Assembly (NCBI GenBank): GCA_963840075.1
Contig: CAWIXS010000039.1
Coordinates: forward strand, 1 to 64,000
Source: AWTP1-13 sp963840075
GTDB taxonomy: Bacteria; Pseudomonadota; Alphaproteobacteria; Rhizobiales; Hyphomicrobiaceae
DNA: 64,000 bases
Reading direction: 5' to 3'
Part shown: piece by piece, positions 20,108 through 30,037 of the stretch
Numbering within the stretch: position 1 is the stretch's first letter
How the letters are laid out: every line of letters starts with the position of its first letter
The notes under the pieces: generated by a model
The model's database searches: none
Seen by the model: the letters and a program-made list of their open reading frames with translations, nothing else
What the model was told of the DNA's origin: nothing
Translations under genes and position numbers: made by a program

Positions 20108-21651
20108 TCCCCCTGCGGGCCGTCATAGAGGCCATAGTAGAGACGATAGGAGCGTGTCTTGGCCCGAAGCAGGGTGGCTGTCACCTCCGCCTCCCGCTTC
20201 GGGGCGTCCGCGGCCACGCCCAGCTCCTCGCCGAGATAGGCATACACCCGTTTCCGCGTTTCCTCGACGGGGCCGCCGTACTCCGTCCAGATCGCCAGGC
20301 ATTGCCCCGTCCCCGAAGGCTTGGGCCAGACCCTCGGGGGATAGCCGATATCGATCATCCGCGCCTCGGGAAACGCAACGCGGAGGTTGCCGCCGAGGTG
20401 CATGTCGCGCACGACGATGGTGCCCTTGCCTTGGAAGCCCGCAGTGCGCAGCCCCGCGGCGAGGTCGGCGGCCGGCAGCAGATCGCGGCACACGCGGCGG
20501 CAGTAGTCGCCGCCCGCCGCATGCACGCCGACGCGCACGATAAGCGCCGCGCCAGCCACCACGGCGAGGGCCAGCGCATAGTGGCCGGCCGCGCGCGCGT
20601 ACGGCTTGCCGCTGCGCTCCACCAGCATGAAGAGCCAGATCGGCAGGACCAGCAGCGCCGGCTGCATCAGGCGCTCGGGGAACTGCGTCGCCCCCGCAAT
20701 CGGGACAAGCAGCCAGTGCAGGCCCAGCGCAATCGCCATCACCATCCCGATCAGCCGGATGTCGGGGACGGGCTGCAGGACCGGCGCCAGAGGCTCCGCG
20801 CGCCGCAGGCCGGCCCAGGCGGCAGCGCCGAGGACGACGAGGAAGATCGCCAGGAACGGCAGTGGATAGGCCAGGATCGCCAGGGCGAGGCTTACCGTCC
20901 CCTTGGCGAGGGCCAGAAGCGAGCCGCTCTGCTGGCCGAGGACCTCGCCGATGCCGTCTCCAGGCGCCGCTCCCATGGAGAGGATCCAAAGCGCCGGCGG
21001 CAGCGCGATGGCTGCCGCGACCAGCGCCGCCGGCACGATCCTCCAGCTCAGGACGAGGGCGCGATAGCCGGGGTGGGCGAGGCAGGCGAGCGGCAGGGCG
21101 ACGGCGAAGATGGCGAAGTTCCACTTGCCGAGCGTCCCGAGCCCGAAGCAGAGGCCCAGCGCCAGGTACCAGCCGAGGCGCGGCGCCTCGCACAGGCGCA
21201 CGAGCACGTACCAGCTCGCCGCGAGGAACGCCGAGAGCACCGTGGTATGCGTGAGATCGTGATGGCTGTAGTAGCCGAACACGTAGATCGCGGTGAAGCT
21301 GAAGGCCGCCAGCGCCGCCAGCGCGGGATCGCGGATCAGCCGGCGCGCGGTGAGCCAGGAGAAGCCGAGCACCATCGCCAGAAGCGCGTAGCGCAGCAGA
21401 CTGACAGCCAACACGCCGAAGCCGGCTACCGGGCTTACGGCCAGCAGCGCCCAGGTGAACAGGGGCGGCCCGCGCAGCCGGTAGCCCGGCAGCCAGTGCT
21501 GCGCGAACAGCGCCTGCTCGGCATCGTCGAACCCCAGCGTCGGCCCCATCCACAGGCGCACGCCCAGGTGCGCCAGGAGATACCCGGCCACGAGGAGCAC
21601 GACGTTGCGCGGCGTTGCCCAGAACGGCGGCGAGAACGGCTGCGATGGCAT
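20098..21651 (-). CDS. GT39 family glycosyltransferase (ArnT/PMT-like)
   Basis: 517-residue integral membrane glycosyltransferase that would use a polyprenyl-phosphate sugar donor on the periplasmic face. The N-terminal periplasmic loop contains the acidic catalytic motif GFDDAEQALFAQHW (about 40-53), followed by about ten hydrophobic helices. The C-terminal 130 residues form a soluble periplasmic domain with three cysteines. It is the first gene of the operon with GT2 and the flippase; together they suggest modification of lipid A, hopanoid or another envelope glycolipid. Acceptor unknown. Confidence 0.9.
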   Translation of the reverse strand: MPSQPFSPPFWATPRNVVLLVAGYLLAHLGVRLWMGPTLGFDDAEQALFAQHWLPGYRLRGPPLFTWALLAVSPVAGFGVLAVSLLRYALLAMVLGFSWLTARRLIRDPALAALAAFSFTAIYVFGYYSHHDLTHTTVLSAFLAASWYVLVRLCEAPRLGWYLALGLCFGLGTLGKWNFAIFAVALPLACLAHPGYRALVLSWRIVPAALVAAAIALPPALWILSMGAAPGDGIGEVLGQQSGSLLALAKGTVSLALAILAYPLPFLAIFLVVLGAAAWAGLRRAEPLAPVLQPVPDIRLIGMVMAIALGLHWLLVPIAGATQFPERLMQPALLVLPIWLFMLVERSGKPYARAAGHYALALAVVAGAALIVRVGVHAAGGDYCRRVCRDLLPAADLAAGLRTAGFQGKGTIVVRDMHLGGNLRVAFPEARMIDIGYPPRVWPKPSGTGQCLAIWTEYGGPVEETRKRVYAYLGEELGVAADAPKREAEVTATLLRAKTRSYRLYYGLYDGPQGECR

Positions 21652-21747
21652 GATGGCGTCGTCCGGCTCCCTCGGGGCCCTTTCAGGGCGATTGACGACC
21701 CGGCTCGGGTGCGTCGCCGACCGTGCGCCGGCGGCTCCTCGCGTGGC

Positions 21748-22311
21748 TCACGTCGATGGCTCGCTTCCTCCCGGAGCGTCCCCCTTCTTGCCGAACCACC
21801 GCTTCAGCAGGCCTGCCTTCTTCTCGGGCTCGGCCGGAACCGCGCCGGCTTCGGCTGCGGGCTCGGCGGCGGCCGGTGCCACCACGGTGGAGAAGTTGCG
21901 GAAGAACTCGCCCGCGAGCTTGCGCGCCGTGGCGTCGATCAGGCGCCCGCCGAGCTGCGCGAGCTTGCCGCCGACATCGGCCTTGGCCTCGTACTGCAGC
22001 AGCGTGCCCGGGCCGTCCTCGAGGAGACGCACCACCGCATGGCCCTTGGCGTACCCCGCCGCGCCACCGTTGCCCTCGCCGGCAATGCGGTAGCCGTTGG
22101 GCGGGTCGAGTTCGGAGAGCTTGACCTTGCCGGAGAAGGTGGCACTCACCGGCCCGATCTGCAGCTTGACCTTGGCGGCCATGTCCGTTTCGGATTGCCG
22201 CTCGAGCGATTGGCAGCCCGGGATGCACTGCTGCAGCACGTCGACGTCGTTGAGCGCCGCCCACACCGCCTCGCGGCTCAAGGCGATGCGCTCCTCGCCG
22301 GTCATATCCAT
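21748..22311 (-). CDS. coxG: CoxG-like SRPBCC protein (carbon monoxide dehydrogenase subunit G family)
   Basis: 187-residue START/SRPBCC-fold protein of the CoxG family. The core runs from MDMTGEERIALSREAVWAALND to about residue 145 (LGGRLIDATARKLAGEFF). A Pro/Ala-rich linker then leads to a basic C-terminal KKAGLLKRWFGKK tail that could bind membrane. In Oligotropha CoxG recruits CO dehydrogenase to the membrane. Here the coxSLM genes lie 33 kb away, so partnership is possible but unproven. A long upstream open frame is ignored: ATG 22311 has a GAGGAG site and matches family N-termini. Confidence 0.88.
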   Translation of the reverse strand: MDMTGEERIALSREAVWAALNDVDVLQQCIPGCQSLERQSETDMAAKVKLQIGPVSATFSGKVKLSELDPPNGYRIAGEGNGGAAGYAKGHAVVRLLEDGPGTLLQYEAKADVGGKLAQLGGRLIDATARKLAGEFFRNFSTVVAPAAAEPAAEAGAVPAEPEKKAGLLKRWFGKKGDAPGGSEPST

Positions 22312-22582
22312 GTCGTCTCGCTCCTCGCGCGGGAGGGGGTGCTCCCCATGCGGTAGCCCTGGCCCCAGCACGGGCTGGCGCGCGAACCTCCTCTGGTCCG
22401 GGACCGTGATAGTGCCTGCGCCGCCCTTAGCCAAGCGCGGCGCGGTTTGCGGCTGGCGCGCTGCACGGCGGCGGCCGGGCTGGAGGCGAGGGGTCTGACC
22501 CCTTCTGCGCGCCCCTTCTGTGCCTTGCAATTCCCGGACAAAGTGAGGATCATGTGACAGCCCTGACAAACGGGAGGCGCCA

Positions 22583-22969
22583 TTGAGCGACGTTGAACCC
22601 ATAGCGTTCCGCCCGCGCTTGCACGCGGGCGTTGCAAGCGCGGCTGGCCCCGCTTCCAGCCCGGTTGATGCGACAATCTATTTCGACCGGCGGGAGATCG
22701 CCGAGATCCTGCGCGTCTACGGCCGCAAGGTGTCGGCCGGCGAGTGGCGCGATTACGCCCTCGACTTCGGGCGCGACAAGGCGGTGTTCTCGGTGTTCCG
22801 GCGCACCAGCGAGGTGCCGCTCTACCGCATCGAGAAATGCCCGCGGCTCGCGCGCCGCCAGGGCGCCTACAGCGTGGTGACCGCCACCGGGCTCATCATG
22901 AAACGCGGCCACGACCTGAAGCGGGTGCTCGCCGCGCTCGATCGCGACATCAGGCTGGCCGCCGTCTAG
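22583..22969 (+). CDS. DUF2794 family protein
   Basis: 128-residue soluble protein of family DUF2794, conserved in alphaproteobacteria. The domain runs from YFDRREIAEILRVYGRKV (about 33-50) through EWRDYALDF and VFRRTSEVPLYRIEKCP to QGAYSVV and the C-terminal RGHDLKRVLAAL. The start is TTG at 22583, supported by a GGGAGG site 6 bp upstream. It is transcribed alone. Function is unknown. Confidence 0.9.
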   Translation: MSDVEPIAFRPRLHAGVASAAGPASSPVDATIYFDRREIAEILRVYGRKVSAGEWRDYALDFGRDKAVFSVFRRTSEVPLYRIEKCPRLARRQGAYSVVTATGLIMKRGHDLKRVLAALDRDIRLAAV

Positions 22970-23041
22970 GCGCGATAGCCGTAATCCGCCGGTGCAACGG
23001 TGAAACGGCGGATTACGCCTCCGGCTAATTTGCCCTACGGC
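22970..23041. repeat. dispersed gtaatccgcc-type palindrome
   Basis: gccgtaatccgccg is followed by an inverted cggcggattacg copy and ends in ttgccctacggcc. It belongs to the same group as the elements at 30.57, 42.0 and 45.6 kb and fills the gap between the DUF2794 and GNAT genes. Confidence 0.7.
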
Positions 23042-23581
23042 CTACAGGCCAATCTCGCGCGGGGCGGACGTGTCGCCCGCGCCGAGGGGGAGTTGCATGA
23101 TCACGCTGTCGAGCCAGCGGCCGAACTTGTAGCCCACCGAGTGGACGGTGCCGCAGAAGGTGAAGCCGGCGCTGCGGTGCAGCGTGATCGAGGCGTAGTT
23201 GCGCGAGTCCCCGATGACGGCGATCATGAGACGGTACCCGCCGGCCGTCGAGGCATCGATCAGCGCCTTCAGCAGCAGCCTACCGACGCCCTTACCCTGG
23301 GCCTCGGGCGCGATGTAGACGGAATCCTCCACCGTGAAGCGGTAGGCGGGCCGCGTGCGGTAGGCGCTGGCGTAGGCGTAGCCCACGACCCGCCCGCCGA
23401 GCTCGGCAACGAAATAGGGATAGCCCGCCGCGGTGACCGCCTCGAAGCGGCGCCGCATCTCCGCCTCGTCCGGGGGCTCGATCTCGAAGCTTGCCGTTCC
23501 CGTGAGCACCGCCAGCCGGTAGATGGCGGTGATGGCCCCGATGTCGCCGGCCGTGGCCGCGCGCAAGCTGGCCTCGCTCAT
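23042..23581 (-). CDS. GNAT N-acetyltransferase, phosphinothricin acetyltransferase-like
   Basis: 179-residue GNAT acetyltransferase of the Pat/YncA branch, which acetylates phosphinothricin, methionine sulfoximine or similar amino-acid analogues. SLRAATAGDIGAITAIY and SFEIEPPDEAEMRRRF are characteristic of the branch. The acetyl-CoA loop is QGKGVGRLLL, followed by NYASITLHRSAGF and the GYKFGRW motif. ATG 23581 was preferred to an upstream in-frame start because residues before it lack homology. No operon partner is apparent. Confidence 0.9.
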   Translation of the reverse strand: MSEASLRAATAGDIGAITAIYRLAVLTGTASFEIEPPDEAEMRRRFEAVTAAGYPYFVAELGGRVVGYAYASAYRTRPAYRFTVEDSVYIAPEAQGKGVGRLLLKALIDASTAGGYRLMIAVIGDSRNYASITLHRSAGFTFCGTVHSVGYKFGRWLDSVIMQLPLGAGDTSAPREIGL

Positions 23582-23698
23582 TGGGCATTCCCCCGTCAAG
23601 GACAAGTGCAAGGTCGTCTTGCAGCTTGCCCGAGGGTGGCCTGCAAAGCAAAGGGCCCCGGCGACGCGGGGCCCTCGCACTGGCAATCTCGTCGAAGT

Positions 23699-24488
23699 CT
23701 ACTCGCGGCTGCCGAACAGCTGCAGCATGTAGACGAACATGTTGATGAAGTCGAGGTAGAGGTTGAGCGCACCCATGATGGCGCCCTTGGTCATCGCAGC
23801 AGCGTCGCCCATCACGGCGTAGTAGTTGTCCTTGATCTGCTGGGTGTCGTAGGCGGTGAGGCCGGCGAAGATCAGAACGCCGATCACCGAGATCGCGAAC
23901 CGCAGCGCGCCCGAGGGCCAGAACAGGTTGACGATGCTCGGCCAGGATGATGCCGACCACACCCATGATCAGGAACGAGCCCCAACCAGAGAGGTCCCTC
24001 TTCGTCGTGTAGCCCCACAGGCTGAGCGCGGCGAACGACGCGGCCGTGATGAAGAAGATCTGGAAGATGGACTGTGCCGTGTAGGCCAGGAAGATGATCG
24101 ACAGCGACGCGCCCATGAGAGCGGCGAACATCCAGAACGCGAGCTGGGCCGCGCCCACGCTCATTTTGTAGATGCGCCAGGACAGGAAGAACACGAACGC
24201 CAGCGGCGCGAACATCAAGACCCACTTCAGCGGCGATACGAACACCGTGTGGCCGAACTGGGTGAGATACATCCCGCGATGCAGCGGCCGCGCACCGGCG
24301 ATCGCAAGCTGCGGGTCGTTGGTCACCGAGTATGTGAAGACGACATAGGCAACCACGCCCGTCAGCGCGATGCCGGCCGCCATGTAGTTGTAGACGCGCA
24401 GCATGTACGCGCGCAGACCTTCGTCTACTGCGACATCGGTGCGCGCGCCGGCGCCGACCTGCGCATACCTGTTGTCGATCTGAGCCAT
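23699..24488 (-). pseudogene. Bax inhibitor-1/YccA family membrane protein, +1 frameshift
   Basis: A seven-helix BI-1/YccA-type membrane protein split by one extra base. The first part (ATG 24488 to about 23942) ends in MGVVGIILA and then runs off frame. The second (about 23940 to 23699) resumes with SIVNLFWPSGALRFAISVIGV and the family signature YDTQQIKDNYY. Overall length is 3n+1. The joined protein would be 262 residues, normal for YccA, a modulator of FtsH proteolysis. Since the remainder is intact, a sequence error is as likely as real inactivation. Confidence 0.88.
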
Positions 24489-24668
24489 ATGATCCTTCCC
24501 TTCGACCGCGGCGAAGCAAGCGCTTCGCCGCAATTATGGCGACCGTGCCCCGCTCTGGCAAGACCGGCCTGGCGTTGCCGGCCGGCTATCAAGCGTCGGT
24601 GCAAGACGTAAGCATGACATTGCGGCAGCACAAGTGGTGGCTGCCCTATTCTGACTGCCCGCGACTGG

Positions 24669-27254
24669 TCAATCCGACCGCAGGTAGGGCACCGGCCGGA
24701 CCCGGAGCACCCGCCAAGTGCCCCAGCCGCCCAGGACCGCCACCAAAACCGCAGCCAGAAGAAGGGCTTGCAGCGCGGTCGCGGCAGAGAAGGCAAAGCC
24801 GAAGTCCATGATGCGGGAAACCGTGATGGCGGCCGCCACGCTGCCGACCAAGAGCGCGACGGCCGAGGTCAGGAGCGCCAGGATCGCGTACTCCAGGAGA
24901 TGGGAGGCAAGAATGCGCCGGCGCGTGGCGCCCAGCGTCTTGAGGATGACAGCCTGCTTGATTCGCCGGCGCTGGGCCGTCGCCAGGGCGCCCGCCAGCA
25001 CCAGCGTCCCCGCCAGAAGGGTCACGCTGCCGGCAGCCCGCACCGCGGTCATCACCCGCTGGAACACGGCGTTGAAAGCCTCGATGGCGTCCTTGACGCG
25101 GATCGCCGTGGTGGAGGGAAACATCTTTCCCATCTCGCGCGCGAGCCTGGCCTCCGCCGCCAGGCTGGCGTCCTTGGGCAGGGTTATGGTTGCCAACAGG
25201 TTGTGCGGCGCGCCGGCGAGGGTATTGGGTGAGAACACCATGACGAAGTTGAGGGTGAGGCTCTCCCAGTTCACGTTGCGCAGGTTGGCGATGCGAGCGG
25301 TGACGTTGCGGCCGAGCACGTTGACGGTGACGGTGTCGCCGATCTTGAGCCGGAGGCCCCTGGCGATGTCGGCCTCGAAGGAGACCAGCGGCTCGCCGGC
25401 CGAGTCGGCGGGCCACCATTCACCCGCTACCACCGTGGAGCCCTCGGGCACCGTCGCGGAGTAGCTGAGGCCCCGGTCGCCCGTGAGCACCCATGCCGCC
25501 TCCGGCGGCGCCTTGACCTGCTCCACGGGGCGGTCACCGAGCTTCACAATGCGGCCGCGCAGCATGGGCGCAGTCTGCACCCTGGCGGTCGGGAAATCGC
25601 GCTGGACGAGGGCCTGGAACGCCTCGCTCTCGCTGCGCTTGAGGTCCAGCACGAAATAGTTGGGGCTCTGCTCAGGCATGCGCCCGGTGAGGTCCGTCAC
25701 GATCGAGTGGTCGACGAGGGCGAGCGTGACGAGCAGCGACAGGCCGGTGCCGAGCGAAAGCACCACGGAGCGGGTGAGGCCGCCCGGCGCCCCCAGACTG
25801 CGCACGGCGAGCGCAAGCTCGGGCCGCCGCGGGCGCGGGACACGCCGTGCGAGCCAGGTGAGGCCCGATCCGAGCCCCCAGAAGACCGCGAACACCCCCA
25901 CCACGGCGAGGCAGTAGTAGAGCGCCAGCATGCGCGCCTCGGCGGTCAGGATGGCCAGCGCCGCCAGTGCCGCTGCCGCCGCCAGCGTGGAAACCAGGAT
26001 CGGCACGCCGGGCAGGCGGCGCTTCTCGGATGTCACCTCGTCCCGAAACAGCACGGCCGCCCCGACCTGGCCGGCGCGCCCCAGCGGCCACAGCGTGAAC
26101 AGGAGCACCACCAGGAAGCCGTAGGCTGCCGCCGTGGCCGGGCTGCGCAGGGTGAGGGTGAGGTCGGCGCCGATCGGCAGCGCGCTGCCCAGCGCCCCGG
26201 CGAGCGCCAGCGGCACCAGGAGGCCGAGGGCGATGCCGATGGCGACGCCGAGCGCCGAGAACAGCAGCACCTGCAACAGGTGCACGCCGAAGATCACGCC
26301 GGAGGTGGCGCCAAGGCTCTTGAAGGTGGCGATCACCCTGCGGCGCCGCTCGATGTAGGTGGCAACCGCATTGGCGATGCCGACGCCGCCGACGAGCAGC
26401 GCCGTGAGGCCGACCAGCGTCAGGAACTGGCGCAGGCGCTCCAGCGTGCGCGTGACCTGCGGCGAGGGATCGCGCCGGTCGCGCAACGTGAAGCCGCCCT
26501 CGGGCAGCGCCTCTTTGACGGTGTCGCGGAACGCAAGCAGCCCGGCGTCCGACTTGCCGGCGCCGTCGGCGAGCCGCAGGGCATAGCGCCAGCGCACGAG
26601 GCTGCCGGGCTCGGCGAGGCCGGAGCGGCGCAGGGTCTCGAGCGAGACGAGCACGCGCGGACCCGCGTTGAAGCGCTCGCTGATCTTGTCGGGCTCGGTG
26701 ACGATGACGGCGCGGATCGGCACGCTGATGCTGCCGAGGGTGAGGCTGTCGCCGACCTTCAGGCCGAGGCGCTCGAGCAGGATCGGATCGACCGCCGCGC
26801 CGGGCTCGCTGCGCATCGCGGCATCGAGCGAGACGCCGCCTGCGAGCGTCACGGCGCCGACCAGCGGATAGGCTGCATCGACACCCTTGAGCTCGACCAC
26901 GGTCTGGTCCGCGCCGTCGGTGCGGCGCGCCATGGCCCTGAGCGTCGCGGTCTCGCTCATGGCGCCCTGCCTGGCGAGCCAGGCGCGCTCGGCATCGTCG
27001 GCGGGCTGGTGCGGGCGCGCGAGCGTCACGTCGCCGCCGAGCAGCAGCACGCCCTGGCGCTCGAAGCTCGCCCGCAGCGCATCGCCGAGTGCGCCGACGC
27101 CGGTGATCGCCGCCACGCCGATGGCCACGCAGGCGATGAACACATAAAAGCCCCTGAGCCCGTTGCGCTGCTCGCGCACGGCAAGGCGGAGGATGAGCGG
27201 CAGCGCGCTCGCCCTCGGGAGGGACGCCCCGCGGTCGAGGGCGGCGGCCGTCAT
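24669..27254 (-). CDS. ABC transporter permease, FtsX/YbbP type
   Basis: 861-residue permease with the YbbP-like layout. An N-terminal helix (about 36-58) precedes a periplasmic domain, then helices at about 275-300, 322-350 and 375-395, a central pair (about 425-475), a second periplasmic domain (about 525-720) and a final FtsX block of three helices (about 735-850). It pairs with the ATPase gene just upstream; ATG 27254 overlaps that gene's stop by 4 bp. The neighbouring divergent TesA-like esterase reproduces the tesA/ybbA-ybbP arrangement of E. coli. Role is probably extraction or transport of a hydrophobic or envelope substrate. Confidence 0.92.
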   Translation of the reverse strand: MTAAALDRGASLPRASALPLILRLAVREQRNGLRGFYVFIACVAIGVAAITGVGALGDALRASFERQGVLLLGGDVTLARPHQPADDAERAWLARQGAMSETATLRAMARRTDGADQTVVELKGVDAAYPLVGAVTLAGGVSLDAAMRSEPGAAVDPILLERLGLKVGDSLTLGSISVPIRAVIVTEPDKISERFNAGPRVLVSLETLRRSGLAEPGSLVRWRYALRLADGAGKSDAGLLAFRDTVKEALPEGGFTLRDRRDPSPQVTRTLERLRQFLTLVGLTALLVGGVGIANAVATYIERRRRVIATFKSLGATSGVIFGVHLLQVLLFSALGVAIGIALGLLVPLALAGALGSALPIGADLTLTLRSPATAAAYGFLVVLLFTLWPLGRAGQVGAAVLFRDEVTSEKRRLPGVPILVSTLAAAAALAALAILTAEARMLALYYCLAVVGVFAVFWGLGSGLTWLARRVPRPRRPELALAVRSLGAPGGLTRSVVLSLGTGLSLLVTLALVDHSIVTDLTGRMPEQSPNYFVLDLKRSESEAFQALVQRDFPTARVQTAPMLRGRIVKLGDRPVEQVKAPPEAAWVLTGDRGLSYSATVPEGSTVVAGEWWPADSAGEPLVSFEADIARGLRLKIGDTVTVNVLGRNVTARIANLRNVNWESLTLNFVMVFSPNTLAGAPHNLLATITLPKDASLAAEARLAREMGKMFPSTTAIRVKDAIEAFNAVFQRVMTAVRAAGSVTLLAGTLVLAGALATAQRRRIKQAVILKTLGATRRRILASHLLEYAILALLTSAVALLVGSVAAAITVSRIMDFGFAFSAATALQALLLAAVLVAVLGGWGTWRVLRVRPVPYLRSD

Positions 27255-27937
27255 GCCGCGACCGGCTCGCGCTCGATGGCGCCGTCGGCCATGCGCACGA
27301 TGCGGCCGCAGCGGCGGGCGAGCGCGGTCTCGTGCGTGACGAGGACGAGCGTGGCAGAGCGCCGGCGATGCAGCTCGAACAGGAGATCGGCAACGTGCTC
27401 GCCGGTCTTGCCGTCGAGGTTGCCGGTCGGCTCGTCCGCCAGCACGATCTGCGGGCGCGGGCTCAGCGCCCTTGCAACGGCAACGCGCTGCTGCTCGCCG
27501 CCCGACATCTGCGCCGGGAAATGGTCGACGCGATGCGACAGGCCGACCTCCTCGAGCAGCGCCCGCGCGGTGCCGAAGGCGTCGGGCTTGCCGGCGAGCT
27601 CCAGGGGCAGCGCAACGTTCTCCAAGGCCGTCATGGTGGGCACCAGATGAAAGGACTGGAACACGATGCCGATGTTGGCGCCGCGCACCAGGGCGAGCGC
27701 ATCCTCATCGAGGCCATCGAGCTCGTGGCCCGCAACCGCGACGCGCCCGCGGCTGGCCCGCTCCAGGCCGGCGATCACCATGAGAAGGGAGGTCTTGCCG
27801 GACCCGCTGGGGCCCACCACGGCCACCGACTCACCCGGCGCAACGGCGAGTTCGACACTCTTGAGGATGTCCACCGGGCCGGCGCGCGTGCCCAGCGTGA
27901 GCGACACGTCCTTCAGAGCGATGACAGGCTCGACCAC
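27251..27937 (-). CDS. ABC transporter ATP-binding protein, YbbA/LolD-like
   Basis: 228-residue ABC ATPase of the MacB/LolD/YbbA type. Walker A GPSGSGKTS, Q-loop VFQSFHLVP, signature MSGGEQQRVAVARAL, Walker B IVLADEPTGNLD and the H-loop LVTHE are all intact, so it should be active. It precedes and overlaps the FtsX-type permease gene and is divergent from the esterase 155 bp away. Confidence 0.95.
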   Translation of the reverse strand: MVEPVIALKDVSLTLGTRAGPVDILKSVELAVAPGESVAVVGPSGSGKTSLLMVIAGLERASRGRVAVAGHELDGLDEDALALVRGANIGIVFQSFHLVPTMTALENVALPLELAGKPDAFGTARALLEEVGLSHRVDHFPAQMSGGEQQRVAVARALSPRPQIVLADEPTGNLDGKTGEHVADLLFELHRRRSATLVLVTHETALARRCGRIVRMADGAIEREPVAA

Positions 27938-27999
27938 TTCTCCCCCACAGGCTCAGGCCCGGGTCTGCCCCGAGAGTTGCAAGTTTCCGCTGCACAGTC

Positions 28000-28070
28000 G
28001 AAATGATGGGCGAAATGATGGGCGAAATGACGGGCCAGACGACGGCGAGACGACGGGCGAGACGACGGGT
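28000..28070. repeat. degenerate 12-bp tandem repeat
   Basis: Units of the form gaaatgatgggc, gaaatgacgggc and gagacgacgggc run in series for about 70 bp between the divergent ABC ATPase and esterase genes, immediately before the esterase ribosome site. The first two units are identical. Confidence 0.8.
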
Positions 28071-28092
28071 GCCGGCGATCGGAGAGGCATGC

Positions 28093-28818
28093 ATGCAGAC
28101 ACTGCCACCTGACCCAATGCTCGCAAACATGGTAGCGCGAGTTGTCCTGCGCAATCGGCTGCTTGCCGCATTGGTGGTTGGTTTGGTCGCGGCGTTCGCC
28201 GGCGCCGCGCCGGCCCAGACGCAGACCAAGACCCAGCCCCTGCGCATCGTCGTCTTCGGCGACAGCCTGGTCGCGGGCTTCCAGATCAAGACCGCCGACG
28301 CGTTTCCGGCGCAACTGGAGCGCGCCTTGAAGGCGCGCGGCCACGCGATAGTGGTGATCAACGCCGGGGTTTCCGGCGATACCACAGCGGGCGCGCTCGA
28401 GCGCCTGGCCTGGGCCGTGCCGGAGCGGACCGATGCCGTGATCGTCGAGCTCGGCGCCAACGATGCCCTGCGCGGGCTCGACCCCGGACGCGCCAAGGCC
28501 AACCTGGACACCATCATCGCCAAATTGAAGTCGGGAGGGGCCGAAATCCTCCTGGCCGGGATGCTCGCGCCGCGCAATTTCGGCGACGACTATGCGCGCG
28601 CCTTCGATGCCATCTACGGCGAGCTTGCCGGCAAGCACGGCGTGCTGCTCTATCCCTTTTTTCTCGACGGCGTGGCCCTCGACCGCAAGCTCAATCTGGG
28701 CGACGGCCTGCATCCCAACCGGGAGGGTGTCGCCGAGATCACCCGGCGCATGCTGCCCCTCGTCGAGGAGCTGATCGCCCGCGCGCGGGCGCGCCAAGCC
28801 GCCGGCTCGCGGGGCTGA
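28093..28818 (+). CDS. SGNH-family arylesterase / thioesterase I-like, secreted
   Basis: 241-residue GDSL/SGNH hydrolase like TesA. A signal peptide covers about residues 20-43 (hydrophobic LLAALVVGLVAAFAGAAPAQ). The nucleophile Ser is in VVFGDSLVAG, the oxyanion-hole Asn in GANDALRG, and the catalytic Asp/His in DGLHPN. ATG 28093 with a GGAGAGG site is chosen over an in-frame ATG at 28003 that lies in the tandem repeat. Expected periplasmic esterase/thioesterase. Divergent from the YbbA/YbbP pair, as tesA is in enterobacteria. Confidence 0.93.
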   Translation: MQTLPPDPMLANMVARVVLRNRLLAALVVGLVAAFAGAAPAQTQTKTQPLRIVVFGDSLVAGFQIKTADAFPAQLERALKARGHAIVVINAGVSGDTTAGALERLAWAVPERTDAVIVELGANDALRGLDPGRAKANLDTIIAKLKSGGAEILLAGMLAPRNFGDDYARAFDAIYGELAGKHGVLLYPFFLDGVALDRKLNLGDGLHPNREGVAEITRRMLPLVEELIARARARQAAGSRG

Positions 28819-29007
28819 GCGGAGTTTCGTGTCCGGGCCAATGTTTTGCCAGCCCCCGTGGCGTCCGCTTTCGATGCTTTGCTGCCACGTGCCCGCTCAT
28901 TGCACGGCGAAGTCTGACCCGGAGCCGACGAAATCCTCTTTCAGACCTTCCATGGCGCAGGCATCATCGAGCGACCAGCCTAATGTGACGACCCTAAGGG
29001 ATCTGTG

Positions 29008-29881
29008 ATGGATCGTGAAGCCGAGTTGGCGATCATTCGCCGAGCTTATGCCAAACAAGTGATGGCCACAGTCAGCGTCGATGATGCGTTTGTTGAAGCA
29101 GCTTTCTCCGCGGTGCACCGCGAAGACTTTCTTGGTGAGGGGCCATGGCAAGTACTTCGATGGTATCGAGGATATGTTGCCACCCCGACTGCCGATCCCA
29201 TCTACCTCTACACGGATGACCTCATCGGTATCATCCCAGAGAGGAAGATCAACAATGGTCAACCCTCTTTACATGCGTGGCTCATGGCACAAGCCGCGCC
29301 TCGACAGGGTGAGCACGTAGTTCATGTTGGTGCAGGCGTCGGTTACTACACTGCCATTCTTGCTCATCTGACGGGTGGAACCGGCAAGGTAACCGCGATC
29401 GAGTGCGATAGCGGGCTGGCTGCCCTTGCATCGAAAAATCTAGAAGTCATACAGCAACGTTGTCGTCATTCGCGGTGATGGCTCAACAGCCAACTTTGAA
29501 CCCGCGGATGTGATCTACGTGAACGCGGGAGCGACGCGCCCGGCAGATACCTGGCTTGATCGGCTTCATGATGGTGGCCGCCTTATTTTGCCACTTACCA
29601 CGGGCAAGGGCTTCAATAGTTCGACGGACCCCAGTGAAATTCGTCATCGAGGAGCTGTCTTTAGGATCGAACGTCAGGCGAGTGATTTTCGCGCCCGCTG
29701 GATTGGCCCGGTCGCCATCTTTCCCTGTGAGGGAGCGCGTGATGCTGCATCAGAAGCGGCGCTAGGTGCCGCCTTGGAAAAGGGCGGCTGGGAGACGGTA
29801 ACCGGGCTTCATCGCGGCGATGACGTGCCGGATGAACGCTGCTGGCTACGCGCCCCCGGATGGTGTTTGACGCGCGACTAG
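29008..29881 (+). pseudogene. protein-L-isoaspartate O-methyltransferase-like, +1 frameshift
   Basis: Two frames together give a PCMT-like methyltransferase. Frame 1 (29008 to about 29445) includes REAELAIIRRAYAKQVM, FVEAAFSAVHREDFLG and the SAM motif HVVHVGAGVGYYTAILAHL. Frame 2 (from about 29450) reads YSNVVVIRGDGST, then VIYVNAGATRPADTWLDRLHDGGRLILPL to the stop. One extra base near 29443-29451 accounts for the break, and total length is 3n+1. GC content is clearly lower than in neighbours, suggesting acquisition between the esterase and thpR genes. Joined length would be about 290 residues. Confidence 0.82.
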
Positions 29882-30037
29882 ACTTGTCGTCGTCAAACCA
29901 ATCACCGCCGCGCACACATGTCTGAAGCTGGCACACAAGCGCCGGTCGCCACAAGTCGGCTTCCAGGGTAAACCGGCCTTGCTCATATGCTTGCGTCGGG
30001 CCAAGGACGAGACTCTGCGCAGACCGGGGCCTGAACC

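Noticed and set aside
28000..28070. Possible CRISPR-like repeat
   Set aside because: Units are directly adjacent with no spacers and no cas genes nearby; it is a simple tandem repeat.
27963..28171. Minus-strand open frame with ISPIISP / SPSFRPS repeats
   Set aside because: It is the translation of the 12-bp tandem repeat and adjacent promoter region; no homology.
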